Shown: positions 1 to 8,419 of the stretch, piece by piece
How the letters are laid out: the number at the start of each line of letters is the position of its first letter
How positions within the stretch are numbered: position 1 is the stretch's first letter
NCBI RefSeq assembly: GCF_001552555.1
Contig: NZ_BCRK01000014.1
Coordinates: 1-59,629 of the forward strand
DNA: 59,629 nucleotides
Direction: 5' to 3'
Origin: Nocardiopsis trehalosi NBRC 14201
Lineage (GTDB): Bacteria; Actinomycetota; Actinomycetes; Streptosporangiales; Streptosporangiaceae
Notes under the pieces: model-generated
Database searches by the model: none
Seen by the model: only the letters and a program-made list of their open reading frames with translations
What the model was told of the DNA's origin: nothing
Program-made: the position numbers and the translations under genes

Positions 1-228
1 GGGATGCGCCCGCCCCGTGGGCGGGCGCGGCGGGTGGCGGTCGATCGCGCGCCCGGCGGGCCGCCGGCGCCGCCCGTTCCCGGGGCTCGTCCGGTGCCCG
101 GTTTCGGTCCGCGACATGGTGGGATTCGGATCGGTCGACCGCCGGGGCGCCCGGCGTGTCCCGACGCCGGGAGCCGCACCCCCCGGCCCCGCCGGGCGCC
201 GAGCGCACGGCCCCCGGAACGCCGACGG

Positions 229-250
229 CCCGCGCGCGCTTACGCGCGGG
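229..250 (-). terminator. Hairpin downstream of the YGQ-rich protein gene
   Basis: An 8-bp perfect GC stem (229-236 with 243-250) around a 6-nt loop lies just past the stop codon of the minus-strand gene at 279-806. There is no T-tract, which is usual for actinobacterial terminators. The rest of 1-278 shows no supportable gene. Confidence 0.45.
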
Positions 251-278
251 CGGGCCGGGGGAGTGCTCGGGGCGGGGT

Positions 279-806
279 CTACCAGCCCTGCTGCTGCCCG
301 TAGCCGGGCGGGTACTGCTGGCCGTAGCCCTGCTGGGGCTGCTGCCCGTAGCCGTACCCCTGCTGCTGCTGGCCGTACCCGTACCCCTGCTGCTGGTAGC
401 CCTGCTGGCCGTACTGCTGGCCGGTGGGGTACTGGTAGCCGGCGTAGGGGTCCTGCGCGGCGGCCTGCTGCTGGTACGCCTGCTGCTGCCCCGACGGCTG
501 GTCCTGCGGCTCCGGCTTGGCGGCGGAGTCCTCCTCGGGCTTCGGCTCGTCCTTGGGGTCGGGGCGGAAGATGAACAGCCGCATGGCCGCACCGTCGGCG
601 TTGGCGCTCGGGGTGATCTGGTCCAGCCGCCACCCGGCCTCCTCGATCCCCTCGAGGATGCGGGTCAGGCCGGGCCGGACCTTGCTGGACTCGTCGTCGT
701 AGTTGTTGACGTCCAACTGCACGATGAACATCTTGCGCTTCTGCTGCGCGGCGACCTTGGCGTGTTCGACGACGGTGCTGTCCCTCACGACCTGCGTGAC
801 GCTCAT
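279..806 (-). CDS. Hypothetical protein with Tyr/Gly/Gln-rich prion-like tail
   Basis: This 175-residue protein has two parts. Residues 1 to about 82 look folded: mixed helix and strand, with the stretch MFIVQLDVNNYDD and ending in AMRLFIFRP. Residues 83 to 175 are disordered, first acidic and proline-rich (KPEPQDQPSG), then dozens of Q, G and Y in YGQQ/GYGYG repeats. There is no signal peptide and no membrane segment, so it is probably cytoplasmic. The start ATG at 806 follows a short upstream gap and the reading frame has strong third-position GC. I do not recognise a characterised family; conserved actinobacterial proteins of this shape exist but their function is unknown to me. The tail composition suggests self-association or condensate formation, which is inference only. 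A separate SDR gene lies upstream on the same strand. Confidence 0.8.
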   Translation of the reverse strand: MSVTQVVRDSTVVEHAKVAAQQKRKMFIVQLDVNNYDDESSKVRPGLTRILEGIEEAGWRLDQITPSANADGAAMRLFIFRPDPKDEPKPEEDSAAKPEPQDQPSGQQQAYQQQAAAQDPYAGYQYPTGQQYGQQGYQQQGYGYGQQQQGYGYGQQPQQGYGQQYPPGYGQQQGW

Positions 807-920
807 GTGTCAACCGTACCTATCTGCTCTGTGCGGCGCTGGGGTGCCCGTTGAGCGTTGCCCGTCCACGTCCGCCGGGGGGCTGCCGCGGACCGTCCGC
901 ATCCATCATGCACCTGTATG

Positions 921-942
921 GGGCCTTCTAGCCACAAGGCCC
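921..942 (-). terminator. Hairpin downstream of the SDR gene
   Basis: A perfect 7-bp stem (921-927 with 936-942) with an 8-nt loop lies 9 nt beyond the SDR stop codon on the minus strand. It probably separates that gene from the YGQ-rich protein gene. Confidence 0.5.
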
Positions 943-950
943 GGGACCGG

Positions 951-1616
951 CTAGTCCGCGGTCGCCGCCGCCACGGCCTCGGCGATCGGGGTGTCCCCGT
1001 TCACCAGCTCCAGGACCCGGCCGATGGTGGCCGGCTCGTCCAGGACGGCCGCGACGACCGCGGCGACGTCGTCCCGCGTGACCGCCGCCCTCTCCACCTT
1101 GGGCGCGAGCCGCACCCGTCCGGTTCCCGGGTCGTCGGTGAGCCGCCCCGGGCGCAGGATGGTCCAGTCGGTCTCCAGGGAGCGCCCGCGCAGCTCCTCG
1201 TCGGCCGCGCGCTTGGCCTCGACGTAGGCCGCCCACACCGGCTCGGCGTCCGGCGCCGGGCCGTCGTCCACCCCGATCGCCGACACCATCACGTAGCGGC
1301 GGATACCGGCCAGCGACGCGGCGTCGGCCAGCAGCACCGCGGCGTCGCGGTCGACCGTGGCCTTGCGTGCCGCCCCGCTGCCGGGGCCGGCGCCCGCGGC
1401 GAACACGACCGCGTCGGCCCCCATCAGCTTCTCGGTGAGCCGCGTGGCGGTGGTGTCCTCCAGGTCGACGACGACCGGCTCGGCACCGGCCGCCCGGACG
1501 TCGTCGGCGTGGTCGGGGTTGCGGATGAGGCCCACGGGGACGTCGCCGCGCTCGGCGAGCAGGCGCTCCAGGCGCAGGGCGATCTTGCCGTGTCCTCCGG
1601 CGATGACGATACGCAT
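951..1616 (-). CDS. NAD(P)-binding atypical SDR family protein
   Basis: This 221-residue protein begins MRIVIAGGHGKIALRL, a glycine-rich Rossmann nucleotide-binding loop (GGHGKIA, residues 7-13) at the extreme N-terminus. This is typical of the NmrA-like or atypical short-chain dehydrogenases that sense or bind NAD(P)H. A later YVEAKRAAD stretch sits where classical members carry the YxxxK pair. The protein has normal family length, no signal peptide and no membrane segment. The substrate cannot be told from sequence. It stands alone between an acyl-CoA synthetase gene (1686-3227, same strand) and the YGQ-rich protein gene, with a hairpin after its stop. Confidence 0.85.
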   Translation of the reverse strand: MRIVIAGGHGKIALRLERLLAERGDVPVGLIRNPDHADDVRAAGAEPVVVDLEDTTATRLTEKLMGADAVVFAAGAGPGSGAARKATVDRDAAVLLADAASLAGIRRYVMVSAIGVDDGPAPDAEPVWAAYVEAKRAADEELRGRSLETDWTILRPGRLTDDPGTGRVRLAPKVERAAVTRDDVAAVVAAVLDEPATIGRVLELVNGDTPIAEAVAAATAD

Positions 1617-1685
1617 ACCCGCAGGCTACGTCCTGGGCGGGCGCGCGGGCGCGGCGGCCCGGCCGCGCGCGCCGCCGCCGCGGCC

Positions 1686-3227
1686 TCAGGACGCGGTCAG
1701 CCGGTCCCGCAGCACCCGCTTGAGCAACTTCCCGCTGGCGTTGCGCGGCAGGTCGTCGACCACCTGGACCCGCTTGGGCACCTTGAACCCGGCGAGCCGG
1801 CCGCGCGCGAACCCGATCAGCTCCTCCTCGGTCGCCGCCTCCCGGAGCACCACGACCGCCGTCACCGCCTCGCCCCACCGGTCGTCGGGCACCGCCACGA
1901 CCGCCGCCTCCGCCACCGCCGGGTGCTCGTACAGCGCGTCCTCCACCTCGCGCGACGCCACCAGCACGCCGCCGGTGTTGATGACGTCCTTCAGCCGGTC
2001 CACGATCGTCAGGTAGCCGTCGGCGTCGCGGCGCGCGACGTCGCCCGAGTGGAACCACCCGCCGCGGAACGCCTCGGCGGTGGCCTCGGGCGCGTCCCAG
2101 TACCCGTCGCACAGCTGCGGCGACCGGTACACGATCTCGCCCGGCTCGCCCGTGCCGACGTCGACCCCCCGCTCGTCCACCAGCCGCGCCTCCACGAACA
2201 GCACCGGCCGCCCGCAGGAGTCGAACCGGCCCTCGACGTGCTCCTCGGGGCGCAGCACGGTCGCCAGCGGGCCGATCTCGCTCTGCCCGAAGCAGTTGTA
2301 GAACGCCAGTCCGGGATAGCGCGCCAGCAGCGAGCGCAGCACCGGCACCGGCATGATGGCCGCCCCGTAGTACGCCTTGCGCAGCCCCGACAGGTCGCGC
2401 CGCTCGAAGTCCGGGTGGCCCGCCAGCGCCACCCACACCGTGGGCGCCGCGAAGAACGACGTGATGCCGTCGCGCTCGATCCGGTGCATCAGGTCGGCCG
2501 GGTCGGCGGTGTCGACCACCTCGTTGACGGTGCCCACCATCAGCCCCGGCAGCAGGAACACGTGCATCTGCGCCGAGTGGTACAGCGGCAGCGCGTGCAG
2601 CATCCGGTCGCCGGGCGCGATGTCGAGCGCCTGCACCGCGCTCAGGTAGGCGTGCACCAGCGCCCGGTGGCTCATCATCGCCCCCTTGGGGCGCGACGTG
2701 GTGCCCGACGTGTACAGCAGCTGCACCAGGTCGGTGTCGGCGACGTCGGTCAGCACCTCCTCCGACGCGTCGGGGTCGCGGGCCACCTCCAGCACCGACT
2801 CCGGCGCCCCGCGCAGCGCCAGCACGTCGCGCGCCGGGATGTCGGCCCGCACCTCCTCGACCCGGCCCGCCAGGCGGGGATCGGTGAGCACCACGATGCT
2901 GCCGGACTGGGCGAGCAGGTAGCTCAGCTCGCCGCCGGACAGCGCGTGGTTGACCGGCACGTGCACCAGGCCGGCGCGGGCGCAGCCCAGGAACGCCAGC
3001 AGGTAGGCGTCGGAGTTGTACCCGTAGGCCGCCACCCGGTCGCCCCGGGTCAGCCCCAGGCCCAGCAGCCAGGCGGCCACCCGGCTCACCCCCTGGTCCA
3101 GCCGGGCGTAGGTCCACTCGCGGTCCGCGAACCGCAGCGCCACCCGGTCCGGAGTCCGCGCCGCCGCCCGGCGCAGGACACCGTCGACAGTGCTCGACGT
3201 CGTCATCCGCGCATCCCCGACCGCCAT
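1686..3227 (-). CDS. AMP-dependent acyl-CoA synthetase (ANL superfamily)
   Basis: This enzyme adenylates a carboxylic acid with ATP and transfers it to CoA. The core motifs are present: the P-loop-like LLYTSGTTSRPKGAMMSH, the hinge region GWFHSGDVARRDADGYLTI followed by DRLKDVINTGG, and the C-terminal catalytic lysine in NASGKLLKR. The length of 513 residues is normal for medium/long-chain fatty-acyl or aryl-CoA ligases; the chain-length preference is unknown. I chose the ATG at 3227 because GGGAGG lies 4 nt upstream. A second ATG at 3206 is in frame, matches family N-termini (MTTSSTVDGVLRR) and is the alternative. The longer frame reaching 3377 has no ribosome site. A TAGGTT hexamer on the minus strand (3281-3286) could be the -10 box. 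Confidence 0.88.
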   Translation of the reverse strand: MAVGDARMTTSSTVDGVLRRAAARTPDRVALRFADREWTYARLDQGVSRVAAWLLGLGLTRGDRVAAYGYNSDAYLLAFLGCARAGLVHVPVNHALSGGELSYLLAQSGSIVVLTDPRLAGRVEEVRADIPARDVLALRGAPESVLEVARDPDASEEVLTDVADTDLVQLLYTSGTTSRPKGAMMSHRALVHAYLSAVQALDIAPGDRMLHALPLYHSAQMHVFLLPGLMVGTVNEVVDTADPADLMHRIERDGITSFFAAPTVWVALAGHPDFERRDLSGLRKAYYGAAIMPVPVLRSLLARYPGLAFYNCFGQSEIGPLATVLRPEEHVEGRFDSCGRPVLFVEARLVDERGVDVGTGEPGEIVYRSPQLCDGYWDAPEATAEAFRGGWFHSGDVARRDADGYLTIVDRLKDVINTGGVLVASREVEDALYEHPAVAEAAVVAVPDDRWGEAVTAVVVLREAATEEELIGFARGRLAGFKVPKRVQVVDDLPRNASGKLLKRVLRDRLTAS

Positions 3228-3419
3228 GCCGCCTCCCGCGTGCCTCCCCGCCCCGCCGCCCTTTGTGACGTGGCACACCCAACCTAGGGCCGGAGGCGGG
3301 TCGGGGGCCAGGAGCGCTCGGTGATCACCGGGACACGCGCGCCGCACGGCGCCCGGCGGACGGCCGCGGCCGCGCACCGGACCCCGGTGCGCGGCCGCGG
3401 AACCCCCCGGCCGGCCGGG

Positions 3420-4487
3420 TCAGCCGACCGTCCAGGTGTCGCCGCCCGCGAGCAGCGCCCCGAGGTCGCCCGGACCCTGCGCGGCCTGCGCGTCGGCGAT
3501 CTGCTCGGCCATGAGCTCGTCGTAGACGGGCCGCCGGACGTCGCGGAACACCCCGATGGGCACGTGCGCGAACGCCGGCCGGTCCAGCCGCGACAGCGCG
3601 AACGCGTACCCCGGGTCCTCGCGGTGGGCGTCGTGGCGCACCAGCCGGTCGGCACCGGCCTCGGCCACGTCGGCCACCACCAGCTCCCCGTAGTCGCCCA
3701 TGACGACGCCCCGGTCGGGCCCGACGCGCAGCGACTCGCCGTGCTCCAGGCGGAGCAGCCGGGTGTCGCGCTCGGCGGGGTCCTTCAGCGGCTCGAACGC
3801 GTCGTCGTTGAAGATCGGGCAGTTCTGGTAGATCTCGACGAACGACGCGCCCTCGTGGTCGGCCGCCGCCCGCAGCACCGAGGTGAGGTGCTTGCGGTCG
3901 GAGTCGATGGTGCGCGCCACGAACCCGGCCTCGGCGCCCAGCGCCAGCGACACCGGGTTGAACGGGGTGTCGACCGACCCCGCCGGCGAGGACTTGGTGA
4001 TCTTGCCCGGCTCGGAGGTGGGGGAGTACTGCCCCTTCGTCAACCCGTAGATGCGGTTGTTGAACAGCAGCACGTTGATGTTGACGTTGCGGCGCAGCGC
4101 GTGGATCAGGTGGTTGCCGCCGATCGACAGGCCGTCGCCGTCGCCGGTGATGACCCACACCGACAGGTCGGGCCGGCTCGCGGCCAGCCCGGTGGCGATC
4201 GCCGGGGCGCGCCCGTGGATCGAGTGCATGCCGTAGGTGGTCAGGTAGTACGGGAAGCGCGACGAGCAGCCGATGCCCGACACGATGACGATGTTCTCGC
4301 GCGGCACCCCCAGCTCCGGCAGGAACGCCTGGAACGCCGCCAGGATCGCGTAGTCGCCGCAGCCCGGGCACCACCGCACCTCCTGATCGGACTTGAAGTC
4401 CTTCATCCGGTAGGCGGTGTCGGAGCGGGGGACCAGCTTCAGGCCGCGGAACCCCTGCCCGGCGTCGAATCCGTTGTCACTCGGCAC
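3420..4487 (-). CDS. korB: 2-oxoacid:ferredoxin oxidoreductase, beta subunit
   Basis: This is the beta subunit of the 2-oxoglutarate-type ferredoxin oxidoreductase, which decarboxylates a 2-oxoacid in the presence of CoA and reduces ferredoxin. The 355-residue protein shows the cluster-binding segment WCPGCGDY (Cys40, Cys43), a further Cys in GIGCSSRFPY, and the thiamine diphosphate motif GDGDGLSIGGNH ending in FNN (about 115-144). Its start overlaps the end of korA by 11 nt, so the two are translationally coupled. In Streptomyces the pair feeds ferredoxin-dependent metabolism in place of or beside the 2-oxoglutarate dehydrogenase. The C-terminal ~80 residues, rich in acidic and alanine residues, are usual for the actinobacterial form. 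Confidence 0.95.
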   Translation of the reverse strand: MPSDNGFDAGQGFRGLKLVPRSDTAYRMKDFKSDQEVRWCPGCGDYAILAAFQAFLPELGVPRENIVIVSGIGCSSRFPYYLTTYGMHSIHGRAPAIATGLAASRPDLSVWVITGDGDGLSIGGNHLIHALRRNVNINVLLFNNRIYGLTKGQYSPTSEPGKITKSSPAGSVDTPFNPVSLALGAEAGFVARTIDSDRKHLTSVLRAAADHEGASFVEIYQNCPIFNDDAFEPLKDPAERDTRLLRLEHGESLRVGPDRGVVMGDYGELVVADVAEAGADRLVRHDAHREDPGYAFALSRLDRPAFAHVPIGVFRDVRRPVYDELMAEQIADAQAAQGPGDLGALLAGGDTWTVG

Positions 4488-6330
4488 GGTCGATGACCTC
4501 CTGAACCACGCCCGCCAGCTCTTCGGCCTTGAACGGCAGGCCGCGGACCTTCGTGTAGCTGATGACGTCGACCAGGAACCGCCCGCGCAGCAGCAGGGCG
4601 AGCTGGCCGAGGTTGATCTCGGGCACGAGCACCCGCTCGTAGGAGCGCAGCACCGCGCCCAGGTCCTCCGGGAACGGGTTGAGGTGGCGCAGGTGCGCCT
4701 GCGCGACCGTCCCCCCGGCCCGCCGCACGCGGCGCACGGCCGCGCCGATCGACCCGTAGGTGCCGCCCCAGCCCAGCACGAGCACGCGCGCGTCGCCGGT
4801 GGGGTCGTCGACCTCCAGCGGCGGGATGTCGCGGGCGATGCCGTCGATCTTGGCCTGCCGCGACCGCACCATGAGGTCGTGGTTGGCGGGGGTGTAGGAG
4901 ATGTTGCCGGTGCCGTCGCTCTTCTCGATGCCGCCGATGCGGTGCTCCAGGCCGGGCGTGCCCGGCACCGCCCACGGGCGGGCCAGGGTCTCGGGGTCGC
5001 GCAGGTAGGGGTGGAACGCCCCGTCGTCGGCGTTGGGCGCGGTGGTGAACTCCACCGACAGGTCGGGCAGGTCGGCGGTGTCGGGGATGCGCCAGGGCTC
5101 CGACCCGTTGGCGAGGTAGCCGTCGGAGAGCACGATCACCGGGGTGCGGTACTTCGTGGCGATCCGGGTGGCCTCGATCGCCACGTCGAAGCAGTCCGAG
5201 GGCGACCGGGGCGCCAGCACCGGCACCGGCGACTCCCCGTTGCGGCCGTACAGCGCCAGCAGCAGGTCGGCCTGCTCGGTCTTGGTGGGCATGCCGGTGC
5301 TGGGGCCGGCCCGCTGCACGTCGACCACGATCAGCGGCAGCTCGGTCATGACGGCCAGGCCGAGGGTCTCGCCCTTCAGCACCATGCCGGGCCCCGATGT
5401 CGTGGTGACCCCCAGCGACCCGCCGAACGCGGCACCCAGCGCGGCGCCGACGCCCGCGATCTCGTCCTCCGCCTGGAACGTGCGGACGCCGAACCGCTTG
5501 TGCCGGGACAGCTCGTGCAGGATGTCGGAGGCCGGGGTGATCGGGTAGGACCCGAGGAACAGCGGCAGCCCCGCCAGCCGCGCGCCCGCGATCAGGCCGT
5601 AGGAGGTCGCCAGGTTGCCGGTGATGTTGCGGTAGGTGCCCGCCGGCAGCTTCGCGGGCCGCACCTCGTAGGAGACCGCGAAGTCCTCGGTGGTCTCACC
5701 GAAGTTCCACCCGGCCTGGAACGCCGCCAGGTTGGCGGCCAGGATGGTGGGCTTGCTGGCGAACTTCGTCTTGAGGAAGCCCTCGGTGCCCTCGGTCGGC
5801 CGGTTGTACATCCACGAGAGCAGGCCCAGGGCGAACATGTTCTTCGCCCGCTCGGCGTCCTTCTTGGAGACGTCGAACTCCGCCAGCGCGTTGACCGTCA
5901 TCGAGGTCAGCGGCACCGGGCTCACCTTGAACCCGGCCAGCGAGCCGTCGGTGAGCGGGTCGGCGGCGTAGCCGACCTTGGCCAGGCTCCGCTTGGTGAA
6001 CTCGTCGGTGTTGACGATGACGGTCGCGCCGGGCGGCAGGTCCTCGACGTTGGCCTTGAGCGCCGCGGGGTTCATCGCGACGAGCACGTCCGGCGCGTCG
6101 CCCGGCGTCATGATGTCGTGGTCGGCGAAGTGCAGCTGGAAGCTGGAGACACCGGGGAGCGTGCCCGCGGGGGCGCGGATCTCCGCGGGGAAGTTGGGCA
6201 GGGTCGACAGGTCGTTGCCGAACGACGCGGTCTCCTGCGTGAACCGGTCGCCGGTCAACTGCATGCCGTCGCCGGAGTCGCCTGCGAAGCGGATGATGAC
6301 GCGATCGAGTCGTTCGACCTGCTTGGTCAC
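4477..6330 (-). CDS. korA: 2-oxoacid:ferredoxin oxidoreductase, alpha subunit (gamma-alpha fusion)
   Basis: This is the large subunit of the ferredoxin oxidoreductase. The N-terminal gamma-type domain starts at VERLDRVIIRFAGDSGDGMQ and covers about the first 190 residues. The pyrimidine-binding alpha domain follows, with LPLFLGSYPITPASDI and FQAEDEIAGVGAALGAAFGG. The C-terminal domain closes with PEINLGQLALLLRGRF. I chose GTG at 6330 (617 residues, MTKQVERLDR) because AGGAGG lies 12 nt upstream and the family begins near here. An ATG at 6387 would add 19 residues without a ribosome site. The gene is preceded by a 256-nt leader that contains a short leader-peptide gene (6587-6685) and a possible attenuator stem. 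Confidence 0.95.
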   Translation of the reverse strand: MTKQVERLDRVIIRFAGDSGDGMQLTGDRFTQETASFGNDLSTLPNFPAEIRAPAGTLPGVSSFQLHFADHDIMTPGDAPDVLVAMNPAALKANVEDLPPGATVIVNTDEFTKRSLAKVGYAADPLTDGSLAGFKVSPVPLTSMTVNALAEFDVSKKDAERAKNMFALGLLSWMYNRPTEGTEGFLKTKFASKPTILAANLAAFQAGWNFGETTEDFAVSYEVRPAKLPAGTYRNITGNLATSYGLIAGARLAGLPLFLGSYPITPASDILHELSRHKRFGVRTFQAEDEIAGVGAALGAAFGGSLGVTTTSGPGMVLKGETLGLAVMTELPLIVVDVQRAGPSTGMPTKTEQADLLLALYGRNGESPVPVLAPRSPSDCFDVAIEATRIATKYRTPVIVLSDGYLANGSEPWRIPDTADLPDLSVEFTTAPNADDGAFHPYLRDPETLARPWAVPGTPGLEHRIGGIEKSDGTGNISYTPANHDLMVRSRQAKIDGIARDIPPLEVDDPTGDARVLVLGWGGTYGSIGAAVRRVRRAGGTVAQAHLRHLNPFPEDLGAVLRSYERVLVPEINLGQLALLLRGRFLVDVISYTKVRGLPFKAEELAGVVQEVIDRAE

Positions 6331-6472
6331 GGTGATCGCCGACCTCCTAGGTGAGCCGCGAACGCGGGGACGCGGCTCGGTTGCCAAGGCCCGACCGCCA
6401 CGGTCTCCCCCGGCGGGGCCGGAGGGGGTGGCTGGAGCCGTTCGGTTTCAGCGGGGACCTGGGTTGCGGCCT

Positions 6473-6507
6473 GCGGGTGCGCGGTTCCCGCGCCGGCGGG
6501 CACCCGC
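6473..6507 (-). promoter_or_regulatory. Possible attenuator stem in the korA leader
   Basis: The stem 6473-6480/6500-6507 (8 bp, perfect) encloses a smaller GCGG/CCGC stem at 6481-6491. It lies between the leader-peptide stop codon (6587) and korA (6330), where an attenuator or antiterminator would be expected. There is no clear U-tract, and alternative pairings in this GC-rich leader are easy to draw. The rest of 6331-6586 shows nothing I can name. Confidence 0.3.
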
Positions 6508-6586
6508 GGACGGGCAGGGGGCCGTCAGCGGGGGCGCGGCGCGGCCGCCCGCGGGGGCGGGGACACGTACGGGCGCGCGGCCGGGG

Positions 6587-6685
6587 TCAGGCCCGACACA
6601 GCGCGCTGGCGATCCGGACGAGGTCCACGTGCCGCCGGACCACGAGGAGTGCTCCGGGCGAGGTGATCGAAGTGATGACGGCCAC
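6587..6685 (-). CDS. Short Cys/His-containing leader peptide upstream of korAB
   Basis: This 32-codon open frame (GTG at 6685, TGA at 6587) encodes a peptide ending RRHVDLVRIASALCRA. That tail matches the conserved ending (RRHxDLxRxxSxxCR) of the tiny actinobacterial leader peptides. These are known mostly upstream of sulfur- and cysteine-related genes, where ribosome stalling at the Cys codon controls expression of the downstream gene. No Shine-Dalgarno is present; a TATAGT hexamer ends 6 nt before the GTG, so transcription should begin at the start codon (leaderless). The downstream gene on the same strand is korA, 256 nt away, which encodes an iron-sulfur enzyme. The family assignment comes from motif memory, and the link to cysteine supply is inference. 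Confidence 0.72.
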   Translation of the reverse strand: MAVITSITSPGALLVVRRHVDLVRIASALCRA

Positions 6686-6691
6686 TCTCGC

Positions 6692-6697
6692 ACTATA
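6692..6697 (-). promoter_or_regulatory. -10 box for the leader peptide and korAB
   Basis: TATAGT on the minus strand lies 6 nt before the GTG at 6685, placing the transcript start at or next to the start codon. No good -35 hexamer is visible; GATTCC at 6715-6720 with a 17-nt spacer is the nearest. From 6698 to 6906 I see no further gene, and no promoter for the divergent protease gene that I would defend. Confidence 0.55.
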
Positions 6698-6906
6698 GGT
6701 CGCCGCCCCTGGGCGGAATCGGGCGGGTGTGCCATCTCACACTCCCCGCTCCGACCGGGCGCGGGGGGTGACGCGGGCGCCGGGCGGCGGCAGCGGACCG
6801 TGACGTTCGTCGCCGCCCATCGGGAACGCAACACCCCGATCCACACGTTCGAGACAATGGACCGGCCTGGAGGGGGCCGCAGGACCGAGGGAGGCCGGAA
6901 GTCGCC

Positions 6907-7770
6907 GTGCACCGCAACACGTTCCGGGCAGCGGCCCTGCTCGCCGGACTCTCGGGCCTGGCCGCCGTGGCCGGCTGGACCTGCGCCGGGGCCAAGGGCC
7001 TGCAGTTCGGGATCATCGTCGCCGTGGCGATCAACGGCCTGGTCTACTTCTTCGGCGCCACCTCGGCGCTGCGCGCCATGCGCGCCCGCCCCGTGAGCGA
7101 GATCGAGCAGCCCGAGCTGTACCGGATCGTCCGCGAACTCGCCACCGAGGCCCGCCAGCCCATGCCGCGCCTCTACCTGTCGCCCACCCCGGCGCCCAAC
7201 GCCTTCGCCACCGGGCGCAGCCCGCGCACGGCCGTCATCTGCTGCACCACCGGGCTGCTGCGCACCCTCGACGAGCGGGAGCTGCGCGGGGTGCTCGCCC
7301 ACGAACTCGCGCACGTGCGGCGCGGCGACACCCTCGTCGGGTCGGCGGCCACCACGGTGGCGGCCATCATCACCTCGCTGACCGCGCTCGCCCTGCTGCT
7401 GCCGCTCGGCGACTCCGAGGACGAGGACGTCCCCAGCCTCCTCGGCGGGCTGCTGTTCCTGGTGCTCGGCCCGCTGGCGGCCGGGGTCATCCACTGCGGG
7501 GTCAACCGGAACCGCGAGTACCGCGCCGACGCCGACGCCGCCCACCTCACCGGCGACCCGCTGGCCCTGGTGTCGGCGCTGCGCAAGATCGAGATCGGCA
7601 CCCGCACCCACCCGCTGCCGGCCGAGCGCCCGCTGCTCGCGGCGGCGCACCAGATGATCGCCCACCCGTTCCCCGAGCGCGGGATCGCGCGGCTGTTCGC
7701 CGCGCATCCGCCCATGGCCGAGCGGGTGCGCCGGCTGCGCGCCCTGGCCGCCGAGTGGGAGGGCCCCTGA
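6907..7770 (+). CDS. M48 family membrane zinc metalloprotease (HtpX-like)
   Basis: This integral-membrane peptidase probably degrades damaged membrane proteins. Two hydrophobic N-terminal segments (about residues 7-25 and 33-52) are followed by the protease domain. It carries the zinc motif HELAH (132-136) with catalytic Glu133, and the third ligand Glu204 in NREYRADADAA. Two more hydrophobic stretches (about 146-166 and 178-196) lie between them. The length of 287 residues is typical of HtpX. The start is GTG at 6907, preceded by GGAGG-like sequence (gagggaggccgg). The gene is divergent from korAB and convergent with yajQ, as in Streptomyces. It is short of a perfect htpX assignment only because M48 paralogues are common in actinobacteria. 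Confidence 0.9.
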   Translation: MHRNTFRAAALLAGLSGLAAVAGWTCAGAKGLQFGIIVAVAINGLVYFFGATSALRAMRARPVSEIEQPELYRIVRELATEARQPMPRLYLSPTPAPNAFATGRSPRTAVICCTTGLLRTLDERELRGVLAHELAHVRRGDTLVGSAATTVAAIITSLTALALLLPLGDSEDEDVPSLLGGLLFLVLGPLAAGVIHCGVNRNREYRADADAAHLTGDPLALVSALRKIEIGTRTHPLPAERPLLAAAHQMIAHPFPERGIARLFAAHPPMAERVRRLRALAAEWEGP

Positions 7771-7808
7771 CCCCGCGCCCGGCCTCCGGGCGCCCTGGGG
7801 CTGCTCAG

Positions 7809-7834
7809 GGGCACGCGGGCGCGCCCGCGTGCCC
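7809..7834. terminator. 26-bp perfect palindrome between convergent genes
   Basis: The two 13-nt arms are exactly complementary with no loop nucleotides. The element lies in the 151-bp gap between the convergent M48 protease gene and yajQ and could end transcripts from both sides. Confidence 0.6.
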
Positions 7835-7921
7835 GCCGGGCCGGACCGGGTGCCCCCGATGCGCCCAGCGGCGCCCTCCGGCCGGCGGACGGCCGGGCCG
7901 GGCGGGCGGCGGCGCCCCCGG

Positions 7922-8419
7922 CTAGCGGTAGTTCACGAACTGGAGGGCGAGGTCGAGGTCCTTGTCCTTCAGCAGGGTCATGACGGCCTGGAGGTCGTCC
8001 TTCTTCTTGGAGCTGACCCGCAGCTCCTCGCCCTGGATCTGCGCCTTGACGCCCTTGGGGCCCTCTTCGCGGATGATCTTGGAGATCTTCTTGGCGTCCT
8101 CGCTGGAGATGCCCTCCTTGAGGGACACCGGGAGCCGGTACTCCTTGCCGGAGATCTTGGGCTCGTCGGCGGCGTCGAGGACCTTCAGCGACACGTTCCG
8201 CTTGATCAGCTTCTCCTTGAACACGTCCAGGGCGGCCTTGACGCGCTCCTCGGAGTTGGCGCGGATCTCGACGCCCTGGTCGCCCGACCACGTGATGCCG
8301 GCGCCGGTGCCCTTGAAGTCGAAGCGCTGCGACAGCTCCTTGCCCGTCTGGTTCAGGGCGTTGTCGACCTCCTGCCGGTCGAGCTTGGATACGACGTCGA
8401 AACTGGATTCAGCGGCCAC
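7922..8419 (-). CDS. yajQ: YajQ/DUF520 family nucleotide-binding protein
   Basis: This 165-residue cytoplasmic protein has family-typical length and sequence throughout: the N-terminal [20 protein letters not shown], the central [10 protein letters not shown], and the C-terminal [10 protein letters not shown]. YajQ proteins have two ferredoxin-like folds; some bind cyclic di-GMP and act with transcription factors, and others were reported to bind nucleic acids. The role in actinobacteria is not established. It is transcribed away from tRNA-Tyr and towards the htpX-like gene, the same arrangement as in Streptomyces. Confidence 0.95.
   Translation of the reverse strand: MAAESSFDVVSKLDRQEVDNALNQTGKELSQRFDFKGTGAGITWSGDQGVEIRANSEERVKAALDVFKEKLIKRNVSLKVLDAADEPKISGKEYRLPVSLKEGISSEDAKKISKIIREEGPKGVKAQIQGEELRVSSKKKDDLQAVMTLLKDKDLDLALQFVNYR

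Noticed and set aside
3264-3277. CRP-like operator (tgtgacgtggcaca) upstream of the acyl-CoA synthetase gene
   Set aside because: The half-sites are not spaced as in the CRP consensus and the symmetry is imperfect. A single occurrence is not enough to support an operator.
4477-6387. KorA start at ATG 6387
   Set aside because: It would place the ribosome site inside the gene and add 19 unconserved residues. GTG at 6330 with upstream AGGAGG is better.
6448-7707. 419-codon antisense frame over the M48 protease gene
   Set aside because: It is a GC-bias shadow. The sense strand has HELAH and membrane segments, and the region upstream is better explained by the short leader peptide.
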